From NCBI RefSeq assembly GCF_000717715.1, contig NZ_JOAI01000063.1:1-30807 (forward strand): a stretch of 30,807 nucleotides of DNA, in the 5' to 3' direction. The position numbers were made by a program, and so were the translations under genes. The notes under the pieces are model-generated. The model made no database searches and had not been told where the DNA came from. It saw only the letters and a program-made list of their open reading frames with translations. How positions within the stretch are numbered: the stretch's first letter is position 1; the number at the start of each line of letters is the position of its first letter. The DNA comes from Streptomyces sp. NRRL B-24484 (lineage in GTDB: Bacteria; Actinomycetota; Actinomycetes; Streptomycetales; Streptomycetaceae). Of this stretch, positions 23,621 through 30,807 are shown one piece after another.

Positions 23621-25324
23621 TCACCCGGGCGGTGCGTCGGGGGACGGGCCGCCCGGGAACGCCCGGACGGCGTCGATCAGGTTGCCGAAGACGTTCTCGG
23701 GCGGGATCCGCTGCCACAGCTCGTAGACCTTGAGGGTGTCCACCAGGGCCGAGTCGGGACGCGCGAGGACGAACGTGACGCCGCGCGTGTCGAGGAAGTC
23801 GAGCAGGCTGTGGAGGCGCACCCCGGCGGAGTAGTCGACGTCGGCGATGCCCGCGGCGTCGAGCACCAGCCAGCGCACCGGATGGGGCGCGTTGTCGACC
23901 AGTGTCCTGACCTGGTCGGCGAAGCGGCTCGCGTTCGCGTAGAAGAGCTCGGCGTTGAAGCGGAAGACGATCAGGCCCGGGGCGCTCTCGATCCCGGGCT
24001 CGGCGACCGTGTAGGTGGGCACGCCCTCGCCGGTGACGCCGACCACGAAGTCCTTGGGCCGGTACTCCCGCCGGACCACCTCGAACAGGGACAGCGCGAG
24101 GGCGACCAGGACGCCCTGCTCGACGCCGATGCCGAAGACCGCGAAGGCGGTGGCGACGGCCACGACGAACTCGTTGCGGCGCCGGGTGCGGATCTGCCGG
24201 AGGCCGCGCACGTCGACGAGGTCGAGGCCGACCAGGAACACGATCCCGGCCAGTGTCGCAAGCGGCATGTCGGCCAGCAGGTCGGTGAAGACCAGCGCGA
24301 CGAGCAGCGAGAGGGCCGCCATCGTGAGGTTGGCGACCTGGGTCCGGCCGCGCTGCTGGTCGAGGATCTCCGTCTTGGTCGGGGAGCCGTTGACGACGAA
24401 GGTCCCGCTGAGTCCGGCGGCGATGTTGGCGACCGAGAGGCCGACCAGGTCGCGGTCGACGTCCACGCGGTCGCCGTGGCGGGTCGCGAAGCTGTGGGCC
24501 GTGGCCGCGCTCTGGGCCAGGATCAGGACGAAGCAGGAGAGCGCGACGGAGAACACCGCGGCGGCGTCGCCCGGGGTCAGCCCGGACGGCAGGCCGAGTG
24601 GCGGGAAGCCGCCCTCGACGGCACCGACGACCGCGACCCCGTGGCCGGAGGCGTCCGTCGCCGCGGACACGGCGATCAGCAGCACCACCGCCACGACGGA
24701 ACCGGGGAACCGGGGCAGGAACCGCTTGAAGGCCAGGATGATCACGACGGTGGCGGCGCCGTAGGCGACGGTGCGCCAGGAGACCTCGTCCAGGCGGGAC
24801 ATCCAGGACCACTGCTGCTGGAACCAGTTGCCGCGGCCCTTGGGGATGCCCAGCAGTTCGGGGATCTGGGCCGTCGAGACCTGGACGCCGACACCCGTCA
24901 GGAACCCGATCAGGACGGCGGCGGACAGGAAGTCGGCGAGGAAGCCGAGCCGGAGCAGGCGGGCGACGGCCAGGATCACGCCCGACAGCAGGGCGGTCAG
25001 CCCGGCCAGCCCGACCCACTGCGGCGAGCCCGGGACGAGGCCGTCCACACCCAGCCCGAGGAGTCCGGCGGAGAGGATCGCCGCGGTCGCGGAGTCCGCG
25101 CCGACGACGAGCAGCTTCGACGAGCCCAGCAGGGCGAAGGCGATCGCCGGCAGGATCAGCGTGTACAGGCCGGTGACGATGGGCATGCCGGCGATCGAGG
25201 TGTACCCCATGACCTCGGGGATCGCGACCGCCGACAGCGCCACCCCGGCGACCACGTCCCGGCCCAGCCACGCCCGCCGGTACCCGCGCAGGGAGACGGG
25301 GACCAGCCTCGGAACGGCAGTCAC
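23621..25324 (-). CDS. SulP-family anion transporter with C-terminal STAS domain
   Basis: A 567-residue membrane transporter of the SulP/SLC26 family, carrying sulfate, bicarbonate or another anion. The N-terminal 400 or so residues hold the transmembrane core, with the conserved start GRDVVAGVALSAVAIPEVMG, then GLYTLILPAIAFALLG and FVVNGSPTKTEILD. The STAS domain occupies roughly the last 130 residues: LIVFRFNAELFYANASRF and WLVLDAAGIADVDYSAGVRL. An ATG at 25366 would add 14 residues, but GAGGT 6 nt before the GTG at 25324 supports the shorter start. No carbonic anhydrase or sulfate-assimilation gene is adjacent, so the substrate is open. The decayed ABC exporter lies 127 nt upstream on the same strand. 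Confidence 0.92.
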   Translation of the reverse strand: MTAVPRLVPVSLRGYRRAWLGRDVVAGVALSAVAIPEVMGYTSIAGMPIVTGLYTLILPAIAFALLGSSKLLVVGADSATAAILSAGLLGLGVDGLVPGSPQWVGLAGLTALLSGVILAVARLLRLGFLADFLSAAVLIGFLTGVGVQVSTAQIPELLGIPKGRGNWFQQQWSWMSRLDEVSWRTVAYGAATVVIILAFKRFLPRFPGSVVAVVLLIAVSAATDASGHGVAVVGAVEGGFPPLGLPSGLTPGDAAAVFSVALSCFVLILAQSAATAHSFATRHGDRVDVDRDLVGLSVANIAAGLSGTFVVNGSPTKTEILDQQRGRTQVANLTMAALSLLVALVFTDLLADMPLATLAGIVFLVGLDLVDVRGLRQIRTRRRNEFVVAVATAFAVFGIGVEQGVLVALALSLFEVVRREYRPKDFVVGVTGEGVPTYTVAEPGIESAPGLIVFRFNAELFYANASRFADQVRTLVDNAPHPVRWLVLDAAGIADVDYSAGVRLHSLLDFLDTRGVTFVLARPDSALVDTLKVYELWQRIPPENVFGNLIDAVRAFPGGPSPDAPPG

Positions 25325-25451
25325 GTGGGCACCTCGACAGCGGCCGGAGAACGCGTACCCACCCATGGTGACCGCCGGCGGCCGGCGGTTCCAGCAGGCG
25401 GTCCCGGCCCGCGGTGTCGTCGACGGCCCGTCGGTACGGGGCGACGACCGG

Positions 25452-26903
25452 TCAGTGCGTCTCGGCCCCGGCGGGGGTGTCGCCGAGGAAGCCGCCCGAC
25501 TGGTGCTGCCAGAGCTGCGCGTAGGCGCCCTCCGCGGTGAGCAGCTGCTCGTGGGTGCCCTGCTCGACGGTCCGTCCGCGGTCGAGGACGACGAGCCGGT
25601 CCATCGTGGCGACCGTGCTCAGGCGGTGCGCCACCACGAGCGCCGTCCGTCCCTCCACGAGCCGCCACAGGGCCTCCTGGACGAGGAGTTCGCTCTCCGA
25701 GTCGAGGGCGCTGGCCGCCTCGTCGAGCAGCAGGACCGGTGCGTCGCGCAGGATCGCCCGGGCGAGGGCGACGCGTTGCCGCTGCCCGCTGGACAGCTTG
25801 ATGCCGCGCTCGCCTACCATGGTGTCGAAGCCGTCCGGCAGCGCGTCGGTGAACTCCGTGACGTGCGCGGCCTCGGCGGCGCGGCGGATCTCGGCCTCGC
25901 TCGCGTCCGGCCGGGCGAAGGCGATGTTGTCCCGCAGCGACCGGTGGAACATCGCCGGGTCCTGCGGCACGTAGGCGATCAGGCTGCGCAGGTCGGCCTG
26001 GCGGAGCCGGGTGATGTCCTGGCCGCCGATCAGGATCCGGCCGGCGTCGACGTCCGTCATCCGCAGCAGCAGCCGGGTGAGGGTGGTCTTCCCGCCGCCG
26101 GACCGGCCGACCAGGCCGAACTTCGCCCCGCCGGGCACCGCGAGGTCGAGGCCGCGGAAGACCGGGGCCGCGCCCGCGTGGGCGAAGTCCACCCGCTCGA
26201 ACCGGATGTCCGCGCTCCGGCGGCGCAGCGGCTCCGGTGCCGGGGGTCGAGGACGGTGGGCGGTGTCGGCAGGAGTGCGGTGAACTGGGCGGCCTCCGTC
26301 AGGGAGCTCTCCAGCCGGCGGTAGATCTGGTTGAACTCGAACATGATCCGCGTCGCGTTGGTGTAGTAGGCGAAGGCGACGACCACCGCCTCCACGCCGT
26401 GCCGGCCGTCGCCGAGGCTCACCGCCAGCACGAGGCCGAGCGCGTTGGTCAGCACCGACACGGGGGCGACCAGTGTGTCGATGCGCAGGTTGCCGTAGTC
26501 CCACGAGCGGAGCGCGAGGCGGTGGGACTCCGCGACGCGGGAGCGGTGCTCGGCGGCCTCGCCCGCCTCGGCCGCGAACGCCCGGACGGTGTCCATGTTC
26601 ATCAGGCTGTCGGCGACGTGGCCGGACACCCGGGCGATCGCCTCCTCGCGCCGGTCGACCAGCGCCTGGCGGCGGCGGACGAGCGGTGCCACGCCGACGG
26701 CGGTCAGGGCGATCATCGCGAGCAGTCCGACGACGAGGAGGGGGTCGTAGCGCCACAGCACCACGGAGCCGGAGAGCAGCGGTACGAGGCTGCCCACGAC
26801 CGAGAAGGTGAGGGTGTCGACGAACTCCTCGAAGCGGGAGGCGAAGCTCAGCACCCGTTTCGTCAGCGGGCCGGCGAAGTTGTCGCGGAACTTCGCCGGC
26901 CGG
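25452..26903 (-). pseudogene. Decayed ABC exporter (fused permease-ATPase), frameshifted and 5'-truncated
   Basis: The remnant of a half-size ABC exporter. From 26903 down to about 26247 the reading frame encodes part of the membrane domain, starting near [16 protein letters not shown] and running to [11 protein letters not shown]. The ATPase continues in another frame from about 26240 to the stop at 25452: Walker [13 protein letters not shown]-loop VPQDPAMF, signature [15 protein letters not shown], Walker [10 protein letters not shown], and H-loop VAHRLSTVA. Adding one G to the five-G run at 26242-26246 (plus strand) would join the frames as [13 protein letters not shown]. The first half of the membrane domain and a start codon are missing; the sequence breaks off at the hairpin at 26869-26901. 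The homopolymer shift could be a sequencing error, but the 5' truncation cannot. Confidence 0.88.
26869..26901. repeat. Perfect 13-bp inverted repeat at the ABC exporter breakpoint
   Basis: GGCCGGCGAAGTT (26869-26881) and AACTTCGCCGGCC (26889-26901) flank a 7-nt loop. The 26869-26881 arm is native ABC coding sequence (NFAGP); the other arm is its inverted copy and coincides with the point where ABC homology ends. It may mark a fold-back rearrangement or serve as a terminator. Confidence 0.75.
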
Positions 26904-26907
26904 TCCG

Positions 26908-27042
26908 GGGAGGAGATCGCACAGGCGCCAGGACTGGGAGACCGGCACCCACTTCGGCGAGGTGCACGGCTACGACGGCGATCGTCTGCGGGCTCCGGAG
27001 CTGCCCCCGATCCCCCTGAAGCCCCGAGGGCGTGAGCGGTGA
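26908..27042 (+). pseudogene. C-terminal fragment of an unidentified plus-strand gene
   Basis: A plus-strand frame with no usable start runs into the TGA at 27040-27042. It reads like a natural protein end: [20 protein letters not shown], then RLRAPELPPIPLKPRGRER. It has aromatic residues, balanced charges and GC-rich third positions, unlike the shadow frames. I do not recognise the family. Its 5' part is lost at the same place where the minus-strand ABC exporter is truncated, so two genes were probably joined tail-to-middle by a deletion or inversion. Confidence 0.5.
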
Positions 27043-27566
27043 CCTGCTGGAACGGCGTTCGAGGCGCAAGCGGAAGACGTCGTCGATCGGACCGTTCAAG
27101 GTGTCTCTCCTGCCGGGAGCCGGGGGGTGATCAGTGCTCTTTCCGATCGGAGGGAGGCGCCGGTCCCAGCCGAACCGACTCCCGCGTTCGGACTCGTGCG
27201 GCAGGGTGTAGTCGGATCGATGCTGATCTTTTGCTGAGCCGCCCTGCAGGGCGTGTCTCCTGCATGTTTGCCAGGGTGCCAACGGGCGGCCTGCCGTGTA
27301 CGACTGCAAGGGGATCGGCGAGGATCCTGGTGCGCTCGGTCGGGGTGCCCCGGCGGGCGATGGTGCACGGGGCCGGCGTCGTGGCGAGGCCGGGAGAACA
27401 GGGACGCCGGTAGCCGTCGGCGGGGCCCCTGTTCGTGCGCGCGCCGTGGGTTTCGGCGTCCGGCCACGGGTGTGACGGCGGCATCTTGGGTGCGGGCCGT
27501 GGCCGGCCGGTTGGACCGCACGCCGGCCGGTGTCCGCGGGTGATCGATCGAGGTGCGCCGGACAGG
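27043..27566. other. Gene-poor scar region downstream of the ABC remnant
   Basis: About 520 nt without a supportable gene. CGCCCTGCAGGGCG (27240-27253) is a perfect 14-bp palindrome, and the bases just before it (around 27215-27235) are less GC-rich than the surroundings. On the minus strand GGAG precedes a TTG frame at about 27100, but its product shows no recognisable domain. It looks like decayed or inserted sequence. Confidence 0.45.
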
Positions 27567-28073
27567 TCAGGTGTCGAGGTGCGGGTCGGGGTCCGCCAGG
27601 GCGGCTTGACGCGCTCGTTGAGGATCCGGTGCGGCGGTGGGACCGGGATCCGGGCCAGGCAGGGGGAGGTCGGCCCAGACGGTCTTGCCGTCACCGTCGG
27701 GAGTGCAACCCCAGCCGGCGGTGATCCGGTCGACGACGACCAGGCCGTGCCCGTGCGGCGTCTGCGGCTGGTGCGGTTCCACCAGCCGCGGCGGGGTCGG
27801 GCTGGGGTCGGTGACGGCGATCCGTAGCCGTCCCGGAGACCGTTGGAGCCGGAGGGCCAGGGGCCGGCCGGCGTGGTCGGCGGCGTTGGCGAGGAGTTCG
27901 GCGGCGACGAGGGCGGCGTCGGCGGCCGCCTGGCCGGCGGCGGTTGTCAGGTGCCAGTCGGCGAGGGCGGTGCGGGTGAAGTCCAGGCCCTCGCTCACGC
28001 AGTCCGCCTCTCCGCCGGGAAGGAAGTCCAGTCGGCGCCGGTCGGATACGACGGGGTGGGGAGAGGGGCACAT
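27567..28073 (-). CDS. RsbW/SpoIIAB-like ATP-binding regulatory protein
   Basis: A 168-residue HATPase_c_2 domain protein of the kind abundant in streptomycetes, acting as an anti-sigma factor or serine kinase partner. FTRTALADWHL (32-42) is the usual first helix. The N-box is AAELLANAADHA (57-68) with Glu59 and Asn63. Asp89 in IAVTDPS is the adenine contact. HGHGLVVVDRI (107-117) replaces the usual acidic G-box, and KTVWADLP ends the domain. I chose the ATG at 28073 (GGAAG before it) over one at 28157, because the extra residues are low-complexity. No sigma factor or antagonist gene is adjacent, and the cognate partner cannot be named; the SpoIIE-type phosphatase at 1271-2404 is distant. Confidence 0.85.
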   Translation of the reverse strand: MCPSPHPVVSDRRRLDFLPGGEADCVSEGLDFTRTALADWHLTTAAGQAAADAALVAAELLANAADHAGRPLALRLQRSPGRLRIAVTDPSPTPPRLVEPHQPQTPHGHGLVVVDRITAGWGCTPDGDGKTVWADLPLPGPDPGPTAAPDPQRARQAALADPDPHLDT

Positions 28074-28635
28074 GACGGCTTCCGGTCGTGGCGAGGTTTT
28101 CTCCGAATCAGGCGTCTGCCCGACCCGGCCCTGTCTACGCGCCGGATGCGGCCGCATCCTGCCCGTGCCGGGCGGCGTCCTCGGTCGTGGCGCAGACAGG
28201 GACAGGTCCCTGGCGCCGGTGATCTCCGCAACCCTGGTGCACCCCGGCGCTCGGCGTGATCAGGACCATCGGCACCGCCGGGTCCGCGGGCCGTAGACCG
28301 TGCCCGCAGCAGGGCGGTCGGCCCGCCCGAGGTCGTCTGCTCCACCCCCGTTCGGGCCGACCGCCAGCAGCTGCTTGAGTCCGCCGAACGCCTTGCCCGG
28401 CACTTGCTGCGCGCTCCTGGGACACAGGGCGCCAGCGGCGCTGGGTCCGGATCGGGACCCGTGGACACCTGACGGGGGCGAGCGCCGGTGACTGCCTCAC
28501 GGCTCCACGCCCGGAGAGGGCCTGCTGATCCAGCACGGTCCGTGGCCCGGTGCCGTGATCTCGACGCAGGCATCCGCGCCCCGGACGCCGCCGCCCGGCG
28601 GCGATTTTTGGTCGGGCGGGCGGCGTTGAGCGCTG
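28074..28635. other. Gene-poor stretch between the RsbW-like and CBS genes
   Basis: No convincing gene. One plus-strand frame without a start ends at the TGA at 28470-28472 and reads, just before it, RADRQQLLESAERLARHLL, which is protein-like and may be the tail of a decayed gene. A minus-strand frame of 133 codons (28536-28135) has no recognisable domain. Confidence 0.4.
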
Positions 28636-29073
28636 TTACGCCGTAGCAGGACGATCCGTGCCATGCCCGTGGACCCGGACGCGGCGGAGACCGTCCGGCA
28701 GGGTGAGCAGGCCTACGGTGTGGCCGTCGTGGTCCACCACCGGCCACATGTCCAGCTCGCGGGAGCGCATGGCGGCAGCCGCGGCGGCCGCGTGCATGTC
28801 GGCGGTGGCGAAGGGCGCCCGGTCGAGTGGGACGTCGCGTACCGGGGTGCGCTCGGTGTACCAGGACCGGACCTGGAAGGGTGCCAGGTGCAGGCGGGTC
28901 AGCAGCCCTGTGCAGCGGCCGTCCTCGTCGTGGACCAGGAGGTGGTCGGCGCCGGAGCTCTGCAGGATGTCCAGCGCGGTGTCGACCGTGACGTCGTCGC
29001 CGATCTGCAGCGCCGGGGGGCTCATGAGATCGCCGACGGTGGGGGTCGCGGGGCTCTCGGGGGCGCCGGTCAT
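28636..29073 (-). CDS. CBS-domain pair protein
   Basis: A 145-residue protein made of two CBS domains (about 14-70 and 75-130), the usual length of a free-standing Bateman module that binds adenine nucleotides. VGDLMSPPALQIGDDVTVD and LDILQSSGADHLLVHDEDG open the first repeat. DMWPVVDHDGHTVGLLTLPD is the second's core. GGAG lies 7 nt before the ATG. It follows the helicase gene after 55 nt on the same strand and may be cotranscribed with it. No enzyme domain is attached, so its role is probably sensing or regulation. Confidence 0.9.
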   Translation of the reverse strand: MTGAPESPATPTVGDLMSPPALQIGDDVTVDTALDILQSSGADHLLVHDEDGRCTGLLTRLHLAPFQVRSWYTERTPVRDVPLDRAPFATADMHAAAAAAAMRSRELDMWPVVDHDGHTVGLLTLPDGLRRVRVHGHGTDRPATA

Positions 29074-29128
29074 GGGCGGACTCCTTGGTCTCTCCGGGCG
29101 GCGCCGGGGTCGTCTTCGGCGGTGGTGC

Positions 29129-30532
29129 TCACGCAGTTCGCCGCGGGCGGCCTGGGGATCCGGTGTGCGGTCGTGGCGGGTTGCGGCGCGGCCGCTCGAC
29201 GACGGGGTCCGGGATCACCGTGGGGATGCCGGTGGGCACGCGGGCGCCGGTGATGCGGGCCAGCTCCTGGCCGCCGGCCAGCACCGCGGTCGTGACGGGG
29301 ACGAGGCCCGCCGTCGTCATCGTGCGCGCCATCCGACGGCGCTGGTTGGGCAGCACCAGCGTGACGACGGTGCCGGACTCGCCGGCCCGGGCGGTGCGGC
29401 CGCCCCGGTGCAGGTAGTCCTTGTGGTCCGTGGGTGGCTCCAGGTTGACGACCAGGTCGAGCCCGTCGACGTGGATGCCGCGGGCGGCGACGTTGGTCGC
29501 GATCAGCGCGGTGACCTGGCCGGCCCGGAACTGCTCCAGCGTGCGGGCACGCTGGGGCTGGGACTTGCCGCCGTGCAGGGCTGCGGCTCTGACCCCCTGC
29601 GTGAGCAGGTCGTCGACCAGGCGGTCCGCACCGTGCTTGGTGTCGATGAACATGATCACCCCTCCGTCACGGGAGGCGATGTGCGCGATCGTGGCGTTCT
29701 TGTCGGAGTGCTGAACGTGCAGCACGTGGTGCTCCATCGTGGTGACCGCGGCGGCGGACGGGTCGACCGAGTGTGCGGCCGGGTCGGTGAGGAAGCGCTG
29801 GACCAGACGGTCGACGTTGCGGTCCAGGGTGGCGGAGAACAGCAGGGTCTGGCCGCCCGGGGCCACCTGTTCCAGCAATTCGGTGACCTGGGGCAGGAAG
29901 CCCATGTCGGCCATCTGGTCGGCCTCGTCCAGCACCGAGACGGCAACGTCGTCGAGCAGGCAGTCACCGCGGCCGACGAGGTCCGCGAGCCGACCGGGAG
30001 TGGCCACGACGACATCGGCGCCCCGGCGGAGCTGGTGGGCCTGGCGGCCGATCGGCAACCCGCCCACCACGGTCGCCATCCGCAGCCGTACCGCGCGGGC
30101 GTACGGGGTGAGGGCCTCGGTGACCTGCTGCGCGAGGTCACGGGTGGGGACCAGGACGAGCGCCAGAGGGCGGCGCGGATCGGCCTTCCGCCTTGCAGTG
30201 CGGGCCAGCACTGCGAGTCCGAACGCGAGGGTCTTGCCCGAACCCGTCCGTCCGCGGCCGAGCACGTCGCGGCCGGCCAGCGCGTTCGGCAGCGTCGCCG
30301 CCTGGATCGGGAACGGCCTGACGAGGCCCTGGCGTTTCAGTACGGACAACAGCTGGCGCGGCATGTCCAGTGCGTCGAAGGACTCCACGGGCGGCAGTGC
30401 AGGAGTGGTGCCCACCGGCACCGCGAACTCGACCTGCGCAGGGTGGCCCTGACCGGCGGCCCGGTGTCTGGAACGTCCGTCGGCGACCGCTCGGCCGGAG
30501 TTCTGGTACGAGGAGCGACTGGAGCGATTCAT
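29129..30532 (-). CDS. DEAD-box RNA helicase
   Basis: A 467-residue ATP-dependent RNA helicase of the superfamily 2 DEAD-box type. Motifs in order are the Q-motif PFPIQ (73-77), motif I GRTGSGKT (94-101), Ia PTRDLA (129-134), Ib TPGRL (178-182), II DEAD (202-205), III SAT (233-235), V ARGIHVDGLD (350-359) and VI HRGGRTARAG (375-384). The N-terminal 45 and C-terminal 50 residues are basic and disordered, likely to bind RNA. GGGAAGG precedes the ATG at 30532. Upstream, beyond a strong terminator, is the end of a probable cold-shock gene, a pairing seen in actinomycetes, so cold or translation-stress control is plausible. Confidence 0.96.
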   Translation of the reverse strand: MNRSSRSSYQNSGRAVADGRSRHRAAGQGHPAQVEFAVPVGTTPALPPVESFDALDMPRQLLSVLKRQGLVRPFPIQAATLPNALAGRDVLGRGRTGSGKTLAFGLAVLARTARRKADPRRPLALVLVPTRDLAQQVTEALTPYARAVRLRMATVVGGLPIGRQAHQLRRGADVVVATPGRLADLVGRGDCLLDDVAVSVLDEADQMADMGFLPQVTELLEQVAPGGQTLLFSATLDRNVDRLVQRFLTDPAAHSVDPSAAAVTTMEHHVLHVQHSDKNATIAHIASRDGGVIMFIDTKHGADRLVDDLLTQGVRAAALHGGKSQPQRARTLEQFRAGQVTALIATNVAARGIHVDGLDLVVNLEPPTDHKDYLHRGGRTARAGESGTVVTLVLPNQRRRMARTMTTAGLVPVTTAVLAGGQELARITGARVPTGIPTVIPDPVVERPRRNPPRPHTGSPGRPRRTA

Positions 30533-30712
30533 GCAGGGACCTTCCCGAGAGGGCGCGTCGCCAGGAAGACCCCCTGGCGCGGGGCACCGGAGGAGACCAC
30601 GAGAACGGGCCGAATGAGCGACGGGCCGGGAGGGGACGGAGGACCTGCGGCACGGCTCCTGCGGCCGATGCGGACCGGAAGGGACGGGGCAGGGGCTCCG
30701 CCCCGCACATGC

Positions 30713-30754
30713 CGAGGGGCCCGCACCGGGCGTGTACGCGGTGCGGGCCCCTCG
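30713..30754. terminator. Strong terminator hairpin after the right-end gene
   Basis: CGAGGGGCCCGCACC (30713-30727) and GGTGCGGGCCCCTCG (30740-30754) form a perfect 15-bp stem with a 12-nt loop, 28 nt after the stop of the minus-strand gene at the window edge. It separates that gene from the helicase. Confidence 0.88.
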
Positions 30755-30782
30755 CTGCCGGGCGGGTGCCGTGGCAGAAGAA

Positions 30783-30807
30783 CTACAGCGGGCGGATGTT
30801 CTCGGCC
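30783..30807 (-). CDS. 3' end of a probable cold-shock protein gene (rest outside the window)
   Basis: Only the last seven codons are visible, encoding AENIRPL before a TAG at 30785-30783. This ending matches the C-terminus of actinobacterial CspA-like proteins (often '...PQAENVRPL'), and a terminator follows directly, as does a DEAD-box helicase on the same strand. The call rests on seven residues and context. Confidence 0.5.

Noticed and set aside
23463..25271. 602-codon minus-strand frame overlapping the SulP gene
   Set aside because: Same-strand shadow in another frame; the 23621-25324 frame has SulP and STAS motifs and membrane helices.

Overview
The window is very GC-rich with strong third-position GC bias. 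It carries many GTG starts, many 4-base start/stop overlaps, and TetR, PucR and AraC/DJ-1 regulators. It also has SpoIIE-type phosphatase and RsbW-like ATPase genes, a solo ctaD, and an L-glutamate oxidase of a kind known from Streptomyces. All of this points to a chromosomal stretch of a Streptomycetaceae actinomycete (Streptomyces, Kitasatospora or a close relative). No tRNA, rRNA, CRISPR array or intact mobile element was found.

Left end (1-2404): the 5' part of cytochrome c oxidase subunit I (minus strand) is divergent from a membrane-anchored SpoIIE/PP2C phosphatase.

Fatty-acid degradation block (2477-9402): one minus-strand operon reads thiolase > HAD phosphatase > SDR 3-hydroxyacyl dehydrogenase > MaoC hydratase. 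Upstream lie an acyl-CoA ligase and a divergent TetR regulator, then a convergent acyl-CoA dehydrogenase. Together they supply activation plus all four beta-oxidation steps. An identical 22-bp operator precedes both the thiolase operon and the ligase/TetR pair, so the block looks like one regulon. A PucR-type regulator (9629-10852) is divergent from the dehydrogenase.

Amino-acid oxidation module (10967-15434): an L-glutamate oxidase homologue is translationally coupled (ATGA overlap) to a pyruvate-decarboxylase-fold ThDP enzyme. It sits behind a predicted promoter and an unusually long leader of about 490 nt. The simplest reading is glutamate > 2-oxoglutarate > decarboxylated product, with ammonia and H2O2 released.

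Middle (15895-18806): a universal stress protein, a small four-helix membrane protein, and an alpha/beta-hydrolase divergent from its probable TetR repressor, with two operator copies between them.

Candidate new system (18948-23419): four minus-strand genes with overlapping ends encode a DJ-1/AraC regulator, an acetolactate-synthase-like ThDP enzyme, an unrecognised (possibly SRPBCC-fold) protein, and a KAS III-like enzyme whose usual catalytic His is Asn. This looks like a compact, uncharacterised carboligation/acyl-transfer pathway.

Right end (23621-30807): a SulP transporter; a decayed ABC exporter (frameshifted, 5'-truncated at a hairpin beside the tail of an unrelated plus-strand gene, i.e. 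a rearrangement scar); an RsbW-like ATPase; a CBS-pair protein; a DEAD-box RNA helicase; and behind a strong terminator the last codons of what looks like a cold-shock protein.

At least three genes (TetR, PucR, the small membrane protein), and possibly the AraC gene, have a -10-like hexamer exactly 6 nt before the start codon, the signature of leaderless mRNAs.
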